From contig NW_020825365.1 of the NCBI RefSeq assembly GCF_003286085.1, positions 1-64,000 of the forward strand: a stretch of 64,000 nt of DNA, read 5' to 3'. The position numbers were made by a program, and so were the translations under genes. Numbering within the stretch: position 1 is the stretch's first letter; each line of letters opens with the position of its first letter. The notes under the pieces were generated by a model. It saw only the letters and a program-made list of their open reading frames with translations. It did no database searches and had not been told where the DNA came from. The stretch is from Drosophila persimilis (lineage: Eukaryota; Arthropoda; Insecta; Diptera; Drosophilidae). This document shows, piece by piece, positions 9,986-20,900 of the stretch.

Positions 9986-10695
9986 GGCTCTCAAAATACT
10001 TAACGCCAGCCATTCAGACACACACACACACACATCCATTACACTTGGGCGGCCGGACCTGTGCCGTTCGAGTTATGTGTGCCATTGTCCACCATTGCCC
10101 ACAGCTGGTGGCCGGACCAGTGCCACTCGCTCTACATCAGGGCCACAATTGCCGACGCACACACACACTCACATCCATTTCACTTTGGCGGCCGGACCCG
10201 TGTCGCCACAGTAATATGTATGCCGTCTACTCCTGGCTTCCAGCTGGTGGCCGGACCAGTGCCACTGGTTCTCCAAGAGGGCAGCCACAGCCACAACGAC
10301 GACGAGGTGCTAATTGCAGCTACCTCTGACGACTTTGGATGGCTCTCAAAATACTTAACGCCAGCCATTCAGACACACACACACACACATCCATTACACT
10401 TGGGCGGCCGGACCTGTGCCGTTCGAGTTATGTGTGCCATTGTCCACCATTGCCCACAGCTGGTGGCCGGACCAGTGCCACTCGCTCTACATCAGGGCCA
10501 CAATTGCCGACGCACACACACACTCACATCCATTTCACTTTGGCGGCCGGACCCGTGTCGCCACAGTAATATGTATGCCGTCTACTCCTGGCTTCCAGCT
10601 GGTGGCCGGACCAGTGCCACTGGTTCTCCAAGAGGGCAGCCACAGCCACAACGACGACGGGGTGCTAATTGCAGCTACCTCTGACGACTTTGGAT
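9986..10695 (+). repeat. Tandem duplication of a 355-bp unit
   Basis: GGCTCTCAAAATACTTAACG begins at 9986 and again at 10341, and both copies end GACTTTGGAT (10340 and 10695). The copies are almost identical (one visible difference, GACGAGG against GACGGGG), so the duplication is recent. Each holds four GGCCGGACC motifs and CA microsatellites. A partial third copy (ACACTTGGGCGGCCGGACCT) lies at 9841. The frames across it are CA-repeat artefacts and I do not call genes there. Confidence 0.95.
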
Positions 10696-12096
10696 GACGC
10701 CAATTTCGACGACCAGGGGGGACGACGGGGTCGGCCGGTATGCAACGCAATGTCTTTACAAGCATTGTGTTTTGCTATGCCGGCCGATGCTTCTTGTCTT
10801 CCCTGTAATTATAGAAAGAGATATAGACATTATTTTAAATTGTTATGTTTATTGTAATATTGTAAACGTAAATCAATTGTACCTGTTTTGTCTCGTCTTT
10901 GTTCCAGTGTAGTATCTCTTTTATTACCTGTTTTTCCGTCGTCTCCACTCCAGTCTACTACTTATCTGTATTGTTATTTCTTCAAGTGCTTGTCTCTTTT
11001 TATTTAGTTTAGTGTATTTCCTCTTATTTTCCACGCAAAGCACCTGCATTGTTTACCTTTTCTCTTTATCTATTCCTCAATTGACTACGTGTTGCAACAC
11101 TGCACTTTCTGAATTTTCGATCCCATTTCTTTAACCCCTTCTTCCCCCCCCCATTGTTATTATCGTAATTAGTGCGGTTCTCCGACACCCCACTACAAAA
11201 TTATTACAATCTGTGATAAAACTTCGGCGGCAACGGTGCTGACAATTGATTATCGGTTTCGTAATCGACTTTCAAATCAGCATCAGTTGCCGCCACACCC
11301 CACCACTACGGCCTAAACTGAGCCAAAAATGCTAGTCTTCGCATAAATCAACTACGCCCCCTATAAACTGCTCGCCCACATGTACATGTTACATTCCTAG
11401 TCGTCTGCCCTCAGCAGGCGGCAAGGGTAGTAGAGGGGACTGAAGACCACATACCGCATTACAGCCAACAAAAGATCAAGTTGACAAACTCACAGGGGAT
11501 TGCAAATCAAATTTTAAGTTAGGGAGAATTACAAAGAAGAGACAGCATACTTTTGAGCGTGGCCCCACTTTACTTTCTTGACTCACACCACACACACACA
11601 CTTGCCACCCTCTTGACAATTCGTACTTTTGGAGCCTTTTGCCCCGATCGTGGAGTGGTCTCGAGTCTGGATCTCTATCCAAGTGAAAAAGTCGTGTCGT
11701 GAACGTTGTGGAGTCGAGTCGTGTTTGAGGTTTAGTCCCTCCGTCAAAGTGCCGAATATTTTGTCTCTCTCTTTTTCTCTTTTTCCCTTGCCCCCCCTGC
11801 TGACTGCGGGCCTAGTCGAGGTTACAAGTGTTTCGTTGCTGCAGTTTATATGTTTGTAAATTATTGTGCCATCAAATGTACCAGTGTGTTTGAGTGTCGT
11901 TTAAAAGTTAAATTGTAAAAAACAAACAACAAAAATGTACATAAACTAAATTAAGACATATACTGCACACAAACTGAAATTAATAAAGCAACGCGCTTGG
12001 TAGCTGGCGGCTCACACCCCAGCCTCTCAGTTCCTCCCCTGTTGGAGCACTGAGAGCCCTCAACCCAAAGCGGGTATATATTGGAAAAAAGACGAC
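10696..12096. other. Repeat-block DNA without a supported gene
   Basis: This 1.4-kb stretch is AT-rich with pyrimidine runs (for example 11140-11152). The open frames are short and show no domain. AATAAA occurs at 11980. Its 3' border meets the direct repeat at 12097. I see no recognisable retroelement protein. Confidence 0.5.
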
Positions 12097-12375
12097 GACG
12101 ATGATCCTCCAGTACCTGAAATAGAAAATAAATAGAATTAAATTAGTCTATAAATGTCATTAATGTTGCAATTTTGTCCAAATACTCATCTCTTTGTGAC
12201 CACCTGTTTGTATAAATGCACGTCAATAGTTGCGAATGTCAAAATAGGGCTGCCAGACTGTAATACTGATAATATGTAAACATGTCTCTAGATGTTAATG
12301 TTAATGTTAATGTCAATTGCCCGCAAAAATTCAAAAGAACATTATTGTTGTTAGTTAAGCTTAAATGTAAATTGC
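12097..12375 (+). repeat. Left member of a direct-repeat pair
   Basis: Contains GACGATGATCCTC, CAGTACCTG, TACTCATCT.TTTGTGACCA and AAGCTTAAATGTAAATTGCCG. It matches 14322-14520 in the same order, with small indels. The pair encloses the ORF at 12845-13819, a third instance of repeat-ORF-repeat in this block. Function unknown; UTR of a mobile unit is the likeliest reading. Confidence 0.75.
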
Positions 12376-12393
12376 CGAAGTAATGGTAATAAT

Positions 12394-12517
12394 GGGCGAG
12401 TGTGCGCATCGTAGGCGTGCACGCGCATCAAATTACATCGAGGAAAAAAGCCAGTAGCAAAGCTGGCGGGCGAGTGTGCGCATCGTAGGCGTGCACGCGC
12501 ATCAAATTACATCGAGA
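12394..12517 (+). repeat. Two tandem copies (period 74 bp) of a GC-rich 49-bp unit
   Basis: GGGCGAGTGTGCGCATCG starts at 12394 and 12468. Each copy includes the perfect palindrome GCGTGCACGC inside a wider imperfect inverted repeat (GTGCGCATCG / GCGTGCACGCGCAT). The second copy matches for about 49 bp and then diverges. It lies upstream of the promoter-like module at 12794. Confidence 0.9.
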
Positions 12518-12793
12518 AACTAGAGAACACAATGGACTCTGCAGTAATTACTACACCCGACTAATGCAGCACTCAAATCTTTTTGCCTGTGAAATCGCAA
12601 CACATCCGTACATCCCCAGGAAGCTGGCCAGACCAAGGTACGCCTCAATGATGGAGCAGCACAACAGTACTCCAGGCTAGACGCGAGAACGCGAGAAAAA
12701 TATTGTTAAATTAACAAAAAGCCAATACCGTAACTTGTGTAACCCAGTCCCTTTACAGTCGTGTCTGCCACTACACATATTTAGTTAAGCATT

Positions 12794-12862
12794 AGGCGCA
12801 ACAAATTTTGTATAATGTAGTATTCAAAAGTACAAACACAATAAAAGCAACTTTCTCAGTTT
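12794..12862 (+). promoter_or_regulatory. Promoter-like module upstream of the 12.8-kb ORF
   Basis: AGGCGCAACAAATTTTGTATAATG, then ACAATAAAAGCAACTTTCTCAGTT. This follows the same order as the modules in units A and B (GGCGC.CAA, AAATTTTGTAWAAT, AATAAAA, pyrimidines, TCAG), with TCAGTT matching the insect initiator. An open frame begins just after it. Function inferred from this recurrence. Confidence 0.4.
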
Positions 12863-13819
12863 TGTTCGAACAGTCGAACACATCACAAAAGTTTCACCGG
12901 GAACGATGACATAAAGCTGACTCACAATTTAGGCACAATTGATGAAGTGTTCCATACGGCAAGTGGCCGCTTCGCCAATTCCGTGGCTTGCCATGTCAAT
13001 CCAAAAGCTCGGAAATTGATACTGCAGCCGTATGAGCCACAGCGACTGCAGAGGCCAAGATATCTGCAACAGCTCCTTCAACACATTCGCCTGCTGCAGC
13101 CTCAAAATCAGGATCGGAGCAGCCAACAGCAGCAACATCCAGATCCGGTCATCCCCGAGGATTCCCTTCTAACGCTGGTCCGGCTCGAAGAGGAGGAGCT
13201 GAAAAGAAAGAGACAGGAGGAATCAGACGCCAGGCAATTAAGAAGAATCCGTCAACAAAATATCATTAATCCGAACACCAAAAGGTTCAACGGATTGATG
13301 ATAAATTGCGTTAGGAAACGTTACCTCAGCGGCCAAACTCCCCGGGAAATGAGTAGTGGCTCTAATCTTCGGCCAGCCTCTCTCTATCAAAGGATAATCC
13401 TGCCGGACTACGAGGGGGATCCCGATCCAGTGACTGCGCAGCAGACACAGCAGCAGACGCAGCAGCAGACGCAGCAGCAGACTCAGCAGCAGACTCAGCA
13501 GCAGACTCAGCAAATTCCGGCGAGCAGCTTCCGGCCGACGTCACACTATCGCTGTCAGACACGGGCTGCATCCAGCAGCACACGCACCCTGGACGACAGC
13601 CATCAACGCAATCCGCAAGAGGCACTGCTGGACCACGGACTGGAGCAAGTCCGACGGCGCCTCGAACGGGTGGTCGACAGTGACGACGATGTACAAATCA
13701 TCTCAGATAACGACGACGACGACAGCGACGATGATGCCAGCCAGTGCAATGCACACACCGCTGCAGTCACTCTGCACTCTGTTGCAGCAAGGCGCCGCTC
13801 ACTGGGATGCCGCAGCTAG
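12845..13819 (+). pseudogene. Q-rich, acidic-tailed ORF inside a direct-repeat unit; family unknown
   Basis: The frame is open from 12845 to TAG at 13817-13819 (about 324 codons), but the first in-frame ATG is only at 13298. So either the start is lost, or it is spliced, or a shorter protein is made. The order is: a leucine/glutamine-rich part; a charged stretch (LVRLEEEELKRKRQEESDAR) that could form a helix; a region with NPNTKRFNGLMINCVRKRYL; six QQQT repeats (13446-13511, a 12-bp minisatellite); and an acidic end (DSDDDVQIISDNDDDDSDDD). No catalytic motif or zinc knuckle is visible. Low-complexity regions flanking a conserved core occur in element Gag proteins, but I cannot assign it. Confidence 0.35.
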
Positions 13820-14321
13820 TCCAATGATCCTGTGTTGGTCTTTGTCGGTATTCCTGGTGAGTGTTAAAATGGTTTTAATATGCACACCTTCATTCCATTC
13901 ACAGAGAATCAAAAATACTCACTTGAAGCGCGTGAAAACACGCTTGCGACAACGGGCGGTGTCTCCAGTCGTTCCTCCGATGCCCCTCCATGAGCATCAT
14001 CACGGCAGCTGGCGTCCAGAGGTGTCCAATCGACAAGCGTCATCACGGCTGCTGGCAGGCCATGAGTGCCAATTCGGAGATGTTTGCGCTGCACACACGG
14101 CGCATCCGAATCCACGCAGGGATGGTTTTCCTGCACTTCATGGCTGCTGGCAACCATCGCCACACAAATTTGGCCGAATCCCGGGTCATCTGGAGGCCCT
14201 CGGCGATCGCTCCATCCACTCTACACTGCGTTGTGCAATGCCCACATTTCCTGCCGCATCAATCACACGAGCGCATCCAGCGCTGAACAGTTGCGCACTG
14301 TGTCAAACACACTGCCCCAGA
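13820..14321. other. Repeat-block DNA downstream of the Q-rich ORF
   Basis: GC-richer than its surroundings, with overlapping short frames on both strands and no recognised domain. It ends at the right direct repeat. Confidence 0.4.
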
Positions 14322-14520
14322 CGACGAAGATGATCCTCACAGCACCAGTACCTGTAAATCGAAATAAATTAGTTTTAAAATTCCAATAATTGTTAAAATT
14401 TTGTCAATACTCATCTGTTTGTGACCATCTTTGTTCCATGTTAATGTTAATGTAAGAGTAACAGCCCGCCAAATTCAAAATACTTAATTGTTGTTATTTA
14501 AGCTTAAATGTAAATTGCCG
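14322..14520 (+). repeat. Right member of the direct-repeat pair
   Basis: Second copy of 12097-12375, shorter, ending in AAGCTTAAATGTAAATTGCCG. Its end is the last sequence I can tie to the repeat block. Beyond it the DNA looks single-copy and leads into the 3' region of Rim. Confidence 0.75.
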
Positions 14521-17500
14521 TTGTATATTATATGCCTTGCAAAGATTTGAATTTGCACATATTGGTTTATTCTGTACTCTATATCTGTTTATGGGCTGCC
14601 TTGTCCTCTGTCAAGCTGGCCTTATATGCTCATAAAGAGCCCCTCATACGGCATTTAACATACATTTTCATGCATTTCAGCTTCTGTCGGGGGACAAATT
14701 GATAATATTACATGTGGCAGCGAGCTTCGGTCAGCGTGACATTCGATAATATACATTTACATGTTTGCCCACGGGTAGCGCTGTGGCGGACATATTTGGT
14801 ACTATGTTTCTAACATCTACATATTACAGTTACAAAGCATGTTAAGCATTTCTCTGAAGGCGCGAAGTTCAAATCTTCTTTGACGCTATAGGCCTGCTTT
14901 TGCATTCGTTTAACTAAAATTTACATCAAGGAAAACATTGGCTTTTAAAGTCAATCTTAATTTTAAATTAAATCACTAGAACTCCGTTATTTATCGTATG
15001 ATATAGGCGTCCAACCCCACATTGTAATCGGGAAAATCAAGGCAATAGGAATGTTTGGTCAAACTTTGTCTAGCTGCTACCGTCTTAAATATTCGATTCA
15101 ACTACCATTTCATAACTTAGTATAAATAAATCGAATATTTAGTAGTTGTACCTGTACTTTTGCACGGCTAACTCTTGCATCGGATTTAATTCGTTTCCTA
15201 AAAAATATCACACCACCCATGCTTAAAAAAATATTATTGCGGAAAATGCTCCGCGTTTAATCAAGGGATATTGGCTTATTAATGTTATTTTGTAATCAAT
15301 GAAGTTGTTTAAAGCTGTTGATTTTGCCATTCCTCGTCCGATTGGGACAACTCTGGGGTTCCTAACAGAATTACCTGATTCCAAGCTGTGCATCGACATT
15401 ATCCATTCCCGAATGGAAACAAAAGAAGAGATTCCAAATAAATATTTTATGTTTATTGAAACTCCATTTGAGACACATATTGATGTAGGGAGGGGGAGGG
15501 GTGTGGGTTCCCCTGTTTTTCTACAGTTACCAGATAGACATCTCATTAAATGTAATAGTATTCATATTCATATATGTATGTATATGTATGTAGTTCACAT
15601 CGGTATATATTGATTTACATAGTGTAATGCAGGTAGTTGCTAGGTAATAATTTTTAACAAATCGTTATATGAATATATGTATAGTATTCTTACAAGCCTT
15701 GCCTACAGTCCACTCGACACTTTTAAAGCGCAATCCTCAATCCTACAATCAGCGATCCCCAACGCGACCCGCTGATATGGCGTTATTTTTACAGTGTTCA
15801 AAGTACTTGTCGTTGTTTAAATAATTAACTCTTTGGCTAAGTACAATAAGTGGGTAATAGTAACAGTAGGTATAGTAGAAAAGACCAATACACTTAAGTA
15901 GTAGATTTTAGCAGCAGTTTCGTTTTCGTTTTTACCGACAAAAAAATAGTTTCAACATTTAGAATATATGTTTTTTTGAGATAGCACAACCATTTTTAGT
16001 TTTCGTCTCCCAACCAGTTTCCCCTTATTTCATGTAAAACAACTCGGGTATGTCGACAGCCAAATTGTGAAGATATGTAACTAGCCAAACAATATGTAAA
16101 AGCTAAACGAAAACACAGGAATGGAATGACTTTTAGTTTCACTTGTACCATGACTACCTTGACAACTACCAAGTACGCTGAGTATTAGTTCTACTTACAA
16201 GTTCTACAAAAATGACTACATGCACTATACCAAGAAAAATTGATTATCTGGTACTAGATTATTCTACTCTGATCTGGTTTTTAAAGCAACAATCTAACAA
16301 TACGGTTAAGAAGAGCCCCCAGCTGCCTTTGATATACATACGAGTTCAGATTAAGGAGTCATGGAGTTGGAATTTAACCATAACTAGCGTTTAAAAGAGC
16401 GTCTGCCCGGAAGGGTAGCCGTAGCAGACAGTAAACGGTAAATGGTAAACAGTTCGAATAGGGACAGTACAATTTTCATAATGCCTCTACGGATCGCTTA
16501 AATATAGCTTTACTATGTATATATAAATAAGTGTGTATACATATATGTATTTGTATTTGTAATTTGTTTAGTTTGAAACTCCAAGTCATTAGGTTGAACA
16601 TTGATTAGATTTAATGCACAAGTTCCGAAATTGTAAATTTCACACGTTTGTCATTAGAAGAGATTGTCTTGTTGTAGCTGAAGCTTTGGGGCTGAAGGGG
16701 TGAGAGTTAGAAGCGATTGGTGCAAGCAATACGAATAAAGGATAGAAGGAAGGAGCAGCATGATGCCTCTTTCTGTATTTCTACATTGCTGTGGTGCAAT
16801 CAATGCCCTACCATAAAATAACTACAGTAAATTCGTCTTATTCACGCTACAGTCGCACTCAAATCTCGCATTCAAACACAAGCACAAACCCCACCCATAA
16901 AGATTGTCTCATTAAATTTAAAGTTACCTATCATTTTTGTTCCGTCTGCAAAATTTCGTAGGTAGGTAGGTAGGTTTGTAATTTAGTAGATATAAATGTA
17001 TATGTGTGGAACAGTTAAGCCTTTCAGCTGTACACTAAACTGTGGAGATAGTTGGAGACTATTTTAATTGTATTTGTATTTGCGCAACATTTGATTAACA
17101 CTTATATATACCCATATTTTGACCCTGGCATATGTACTTGAGGTGTGGAAGTTCCTTCTCTCTCTATCTCTCTCTCTCTTTTAACATTATTGTTTCAGTG
17201 CCCGTTTCATTTCCTGATTCGATTCAAATGCAAACAACATTAAACTTTCATAAACATAACAAGCCCAAAAAATGTATACGCATAAATATTGCATGTATAT
17301 TTCTTTATATTTTAGTTCTCTCTGGTACTATCGGTTTCTGTCCTCTCATCTCAATTATTGTGCTGTCTGATATACTTGATATACGATTACTCGTGGTGCC
17401 TTACCTTACCGTACCTTACTTACAAAGCTCTCTCACCGTGAATATTTAGTAGTATAACGTTACCCATAGCCCACTGCCTCCTGTCTTCTGCCTACTGCCA

Positions 17501-17764
17501 ACCGATGCTAAGCTCATTGACTATAACTACGAGTATTACATACATAGGGACATATAGTAAATTGCAATTTGCTAGTTTTGTCTCAATTGGGGGAATTGGT
17601 TTCTGCTGGTGTTATATCTGATGGATTGTGTAATATTTTATATGGCTGATCCATACTTACGCGCTAACAAATTGAGCTTTCAGTTTGAGTATTTTATGTT
17701 CTCTAGGTGTCATGCATTTCATTTGAATTATTGTTTTCGATGTCTCACGCGCTGGCGTGTTCGG
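14521..17764. other. Single-copy AT-rich DNA; probable 3' UTR of Rim in its right part
   Basis: No coding frame with support on either strand. Since Rim ends at 17765 on the minus strand, its 3' UTR should extend leftwards. Minus-strand polyadenylation signals (TTTATT on the plus strand) occur at 15452 and 14566, so a UTR of 2.3 kb or more is possible. The left part, next to the repeat block, may be the true intergenic region. Confidence 0.5.
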
Positions 17765-17956
17765 TCAAGGAGAGTTGTCAGAGTCGGAGCCCCCGTAGCT
17801 GTGCATGGGGAACAGCGGATACCATCCATTGATGTGCTGTCCGATGTTCACCTTGTCCAGATTGACCTCCGTGCCGCCCATGCCCTGGTTGTGCTCGAAT
17901 CCCACGCATCGCTGCCACACCATGATGACGATGTTCCGCCCAAAGACGTCCGAGCT
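17765..17956 (-). CDS. Rim: Rim: last coding exon
   Basis: Reads SSDVFGRNIVIMVWQRCVGF, GTEVNLDKVNIGQHINGWY, PLFPMHSYGG and SDSDNSP, then TGA (17767-17765). The C2B end, IxGWYPLFP, matches RIM. Acceptor CTTCACAG. Confidence 0.95.
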   Translation of the reverse strand, partial: SSDVFGRNIVIMVWQRCVGFEHNQGMGGTEVNLDKVNIGQHINGWYPLFPMHSYGGSDSDNSP

Positions 17957-20900
17957 CTGTGAAGGGATAAGGAGATTTATTTACATACAAATTTGGTCTC
18001 GTGTAATTACTGGGCTCAAAATAAAAATGGTACATGCAGCTTCACCGCTGCACGCATCCATCCCCAATAAATTAACGACTGTGCACAGCTGGAAGCAACT
18101 GGCAGCTTCTTGCTGGCATCAAAATTGGCCTCACACATGGAACCTGTCCACTCCGGGCCCAACCACCATTAATCGCATTACAATGCAGGCAGAAGGTAAT
18201 AGCATCCTGACGCGCTGGTGAGTCATGGCCATCAGCATCATCATCAGCATCATCCTCCGTATCGACAACCGCGTATACGAGTACATCCACAATCACATCG
18301 TTGGCACCTGTAACAATGCCCCATTTGCTCACCTGATACTTAATGGTCTGCCTGTAGAATGGCTCCGCGGAGTGGCGCACCACGCGCGTCTTTTTCTTGT
18401 GACGTAATCGCTCCCCGTCCTTGATGTAACATTTGACATATGTGTCCGGAGGCGTCTCGCAGTCCTCGTTGACAATATTACGAGCACAAATAAGCTGAAA
18501 CAAGGAATAAAATAATAAAAACGAAAAGTAGGATACAGTTGATGTCCACTTACCTCCACCTCGACGTTCCCTTTGATTTTCACAAAACCCATCTTCAGCT
18601 CCCCGTAACGAGCCGTGGTCAGACGGTATCCCTTGGGGTGAATCTGCGAAGGACCCAGCTTCAGGCCGTAGCTCGACTCGCTGCCGCTGATGGCTGAGAC
18701 ATTAACATAGCTGCCGCTGAGGGTTTTCACCACGCTGTGTTTCCGCTGCGGACTGTCGCTGCCGCTATCCGTGCTGGTCCGCTGATAGATGCTGCCCTTT
18801 CGCGTCGGAGTGCCCATGGTGGGCGTGTCACTGCCCTTGCCCACATACACGCTGGCCTTGCGCTGCAGGGACTGTACCTGGGGCTGCGCGTGTGCCTGGG
18901 TATGTACCTCTCCCAACTGAAACATGCTGCTCTTGCGCTGGTGCAGCTGGCCGGCGGAGAGCATGTCCTGACTCTGTCCCTGGCCCTGGGCCATACCCTG
19001 GCCGCGCAGATTAATCATGCTGCCCTTGCGTAGGTTGGCCTGTTGCTGCAGCTGCAGCGAACCGTCGCCCAGGTTGGAGCCCAGCAACTGGTTGTGCCTC
19101 TCCTGGGCTACATTCGAGACGGAGGCGGCCTGTTTGAGCCGCGACAGCGCCTGCTTGGGGCTCTGGGGCGGCAGCTGGCTGCCAGAGCCCTTCCAGCGGG
19201 GTCGAAAGCGCTTGTCTTCCTCATCAGACGGCGGACTGGTGTCGTTGTTGCCAATGCCAATTGGCAGATGTTGCTGTAGATGCTGTTGTTGCTGCTGCAG
19301 CTGCAGCTGCTGGATCTGTTGCTGCTGTTGGGTGAGGTCGAGAATGGAGCTCTTACGACTGTTGGGTCCACTCGGCAGTCCGACGCGACTAGTTCCTGGT
19401 GGTGGGGGAGATAGGGACAAACTTAAACCATTCCTGCAGTGTCCCTGACGGCAGTGGCTCAACTCTTTTCAACTCAACTCAAAGAACCAAACTATTACTT
19501 GGCGAAGAATGAAAAGTGTTACATAGTCTATGACTAAGACTACTCCTAAAACGAATACTAAAACTAAAGCTAAGAAAAGGGGAAGAGTAAAGAGAAAAGA
19601 AGAAGCTACACAAAACGACAAAGCATGCGAAACTAAGTGAACTATCTAAAGCGAAAATGCTCGTATGCTTAGATGTAGACTTGTCTCAGCTGGGAAATTA
19701 AAAACTGAAGTACAAAACAAACAAAAACGAGGAGGACCGATTATGGAATTGGACGAAGCCCTGAAGGCGATAGGTGGGTAAAGCACTCTTGGTTCTTGTG
19801 GCGACAGCTAACACCATTCCTCGACAGGCTTTGGTTGTGGCCAGGTGCTGGTGTTAGTCTTCTCCAGTTTGGCCAATTTGCTCGCCGTGAACGAGACGTT
19901 TGGTATGTCGATCGTCGTTGTGGCATCCTCATGCGACTTGGAGACAACGGCCGGCCAGAAGTCACTGATGATGACCGCCATGATGGCGGGAATGACAATA
20001 TCTGGATTCTACGTGGGCTACCTGATAGACATCAAGGGCAGGGTGCGAATTTTACGCTGGATGCTCCTTGTCACTATATTGTTGTCGGTTATCTCGGCCT
20101 TAATGCCGGAAGTATATTCCTTGTCTGCGATGCGATTCCTGGTTGGAGTTTTGTATGTATATATGGTCCGATGATGTGGTTCACACTTATTCTCTCTCTA
20201 TACAGCCTTTGCGGACCAGCGACGTGTATTCTGGGCTACATGACGGAGTTTTCTGCGCCACATGCGCGTCCGCCCCTTGTTGTCCTGTTCAGTCTTGGCG
20301 TGGGAATATCGCTGATTTACTGCCCGCTGGTAGCCAAGTTTTTTCTTCCCGAGCGAATCTGTGCGAATGAAGATGGCTCGTATGTCGTGCGCTCTTGGCG
20401 CTTCCTTATGATGCTGTATACGCTGCCCGGTCTATTCGGGCTGTTGGGTCTCTGGTTCCTGCCTGAGAGTCCCTACTATCTGATGTCCGTGAAGCGCAAA
20501 GAAGAGACCTACGAGGTGCTGGACTGGCTGTGTCGCCGCAATCGAAAACAAATTGAGGACCTGAACATCGACCTACTGGACTTCCCGAGGGACACCATTG
20601 TCGCCAAGGCCAACTACTTTAAGCTTGTGTGGAACGACACCATCCGATTGGTTAAGCCGCCATACTGTCGCGACTTTATGGTCTGTACGCTTCTCTCGTT
20701 CGGAATGTTTCTGATGTGAGTGGAGATCTATATATAGAGGATTCACAGTTTTCAAAGATAATCACCATTCGATTCAAATCGACAGATCACTGGGCCTGGG
20801 GATGTGGTATCCTCTGCTGCGGAATCAGGACAACAGCCAACACCGACTGCTCTGTGACGTGCTCAGCCAGCCCAAGAACTTTGACCAGCCGAAGTCGAAC

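Noticed and set aside
9897..10697. Several overlapping open frames with THTHTH and GGRTSAT-type sequence
   Set aside because: They are created by CA microsatellites and the 355-bp duplication, exist in all three frames, and show no domain or start context.
14760..14895. tRNA-like boxes (TAGCGCTGTGGCGGA and AAGTTCAAATCTTC)
   Set aside because: The T-arm-like part pairs only over four bases, the acceptor stem does not pair, and the spacing is too long for a tRNA. At most a remnant.
15299..15613. Plus-strand 104-residue frame between the array and Rim
   Set aside because: No domain, poor codon pattern, a matching open frame on the other strand, and no splice partner.
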